From JACKAQ01 sp965227145 (GTDB taxonomy: Bacteria; Calditrichota; Calditrichia; RBG-13-44-9; J075), in assembly GCA_965227145.1 (NCBI GenBank), contig OZ245730.1:1054001-1118000 (forward strand): a stretch of 64,000 nt of DNA. Reading direction: 5' to 3'. Position numbers and translations under genes: made by a program. Positions 63,827 to 64,000 of this stretch are shown piece by piece. A model generated the notes under the pieces. That model searched no databases and was not told the DNA's origin. It saw only the letters and a program-made list of their open reading frames with translations. Each line of letters begins with the position of its first letter. Positions within the stretch are counted from its first letter, which is position 1.

Positions 63827-64000
63827 TTAATCGATGTTTTTCAATTGTTTACGATCGATTTTTCCGGTGTCGCCTTTGGGGAGTTCCGGCAAAAAACTGA
63901 TGTGTTTGGGAATCTTGAATTTTGCCAGATTCCCTTTGCAAAAAGCTAAAATATCGGCTTCAGATAGCTGCGACCCGGCTGCCCGGACGACAAAGGCTTT
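63827..64000 (-). CDS. AMP-dependent acyl-CoA synthetase/ligase, C-terminal fragment
   Basis: The last 57 codons of a gene that enters from the window edge. L-A-K-F-K-I-P-K-H-I-S-F and L-P-K-G-D-T-G-K-I-D-R-K match the C-terminal domain of acyl-adenylate enzymes; the Lys of T-G-K-I is the adenylation-step residue. The substrate cannot be inferred from this part. It lies 56 bp upstream of the secreted protein gene on the same strand. Confidence 0.85.
   Translation of the reverse strand, partial: KAFVVRAAGSQLSEADILAFCKGNLAKFKIPKHISFLPELPKGDTGKIDRKQLKNID

Noticed and set aside
1..64000. tRNA, rRNA, CRISPR, insertion sequence or prophage
   Set aside because: No cloverleaf, regularly spaced repeat array, transposase, integrase or phage structural gene was seen.

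Overview
The window is about 64 kb of an ordinary chromosomal region from a Gram-negative bacterium of the FCB group, most likely Calditrichota or a close relative (inference). The reasons are an LpxC-FabZ fusion, lipid A and Bam/Tam outer-membrane genes, several secreted proteins ending in a QNYPNPFN-type sorting tail, and a V-type rather than F-type ATPase. Moderate GC content and the mix of anaerobic ferredoxin enzymes fit that placement. I see no rRNA, tRNA, CRISPR array, transposase or phage gene.

Layout. 1-7139 (minus): V-type ATPase operon E-DUF2764-A-B-D-I-K, with K cut by the window edge. 7640-28580: a redox block. It holds a PLP aminotransferase, two Crp/Fnr regulators, a dihydroorotate dehydrogenase-like flavoprotein, a DUF4405 membrane protein and a two-gene 2-oxoacid:ferredoxin oxidoreductase. 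These are followed by rnfB, a giant pyruvate:ferredoxin oxidoreductase, rnfCDGEA, a small four-cysteine membrane protein and a plant-type ferredoxin-NADP reductase. 28826-38457: pepD, a 2,4-dienoyl-CoA reductase, coaD-rsmD, a PilM/PilO-like pair with a large anchored partner, an esterase and asd. 38768-51589 (plus): a zinc-finger/deacetylase fusion, then tamB, a GNAT gene, bamA, skp, lpxD, lpxC-fabZ and lpxA. 51724-64000: surface and secreted proteins, a lipoprotein with a kinase-like core next to a POTRA-less barrel, an ECF sigma/anti-sigma operon, a hydrolase, a porin-like barrel and the end of an acyl-CoA synthetase.

How it works together. The oxidoreductases reduce ferredoxin while oxidising 2-oxoacids. 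Rnf passes those electrons to NAD+ and pumps ions, the terminal FNR makes NADPH, and the V-ATPase (whose K subunit carries Na+-type ligands) can use the ion gradient. The most interesting unreported-looking signal is regulatory. Four TGAT-N4-ATCA palindromes lie in front of the aminotransferase, the flavoprotein and both regulators. The two structural promoters share a tandem pair spaced exactly 22 bp, and the two regulator promoters have a single box about 40 bp from a good -10. One regulator keeps the cysteine pattern of oxygen-sensing FNR, and the other has lost it. Together they look like a compact oxygen-controlled circuit driving ferredoxin metabolism.
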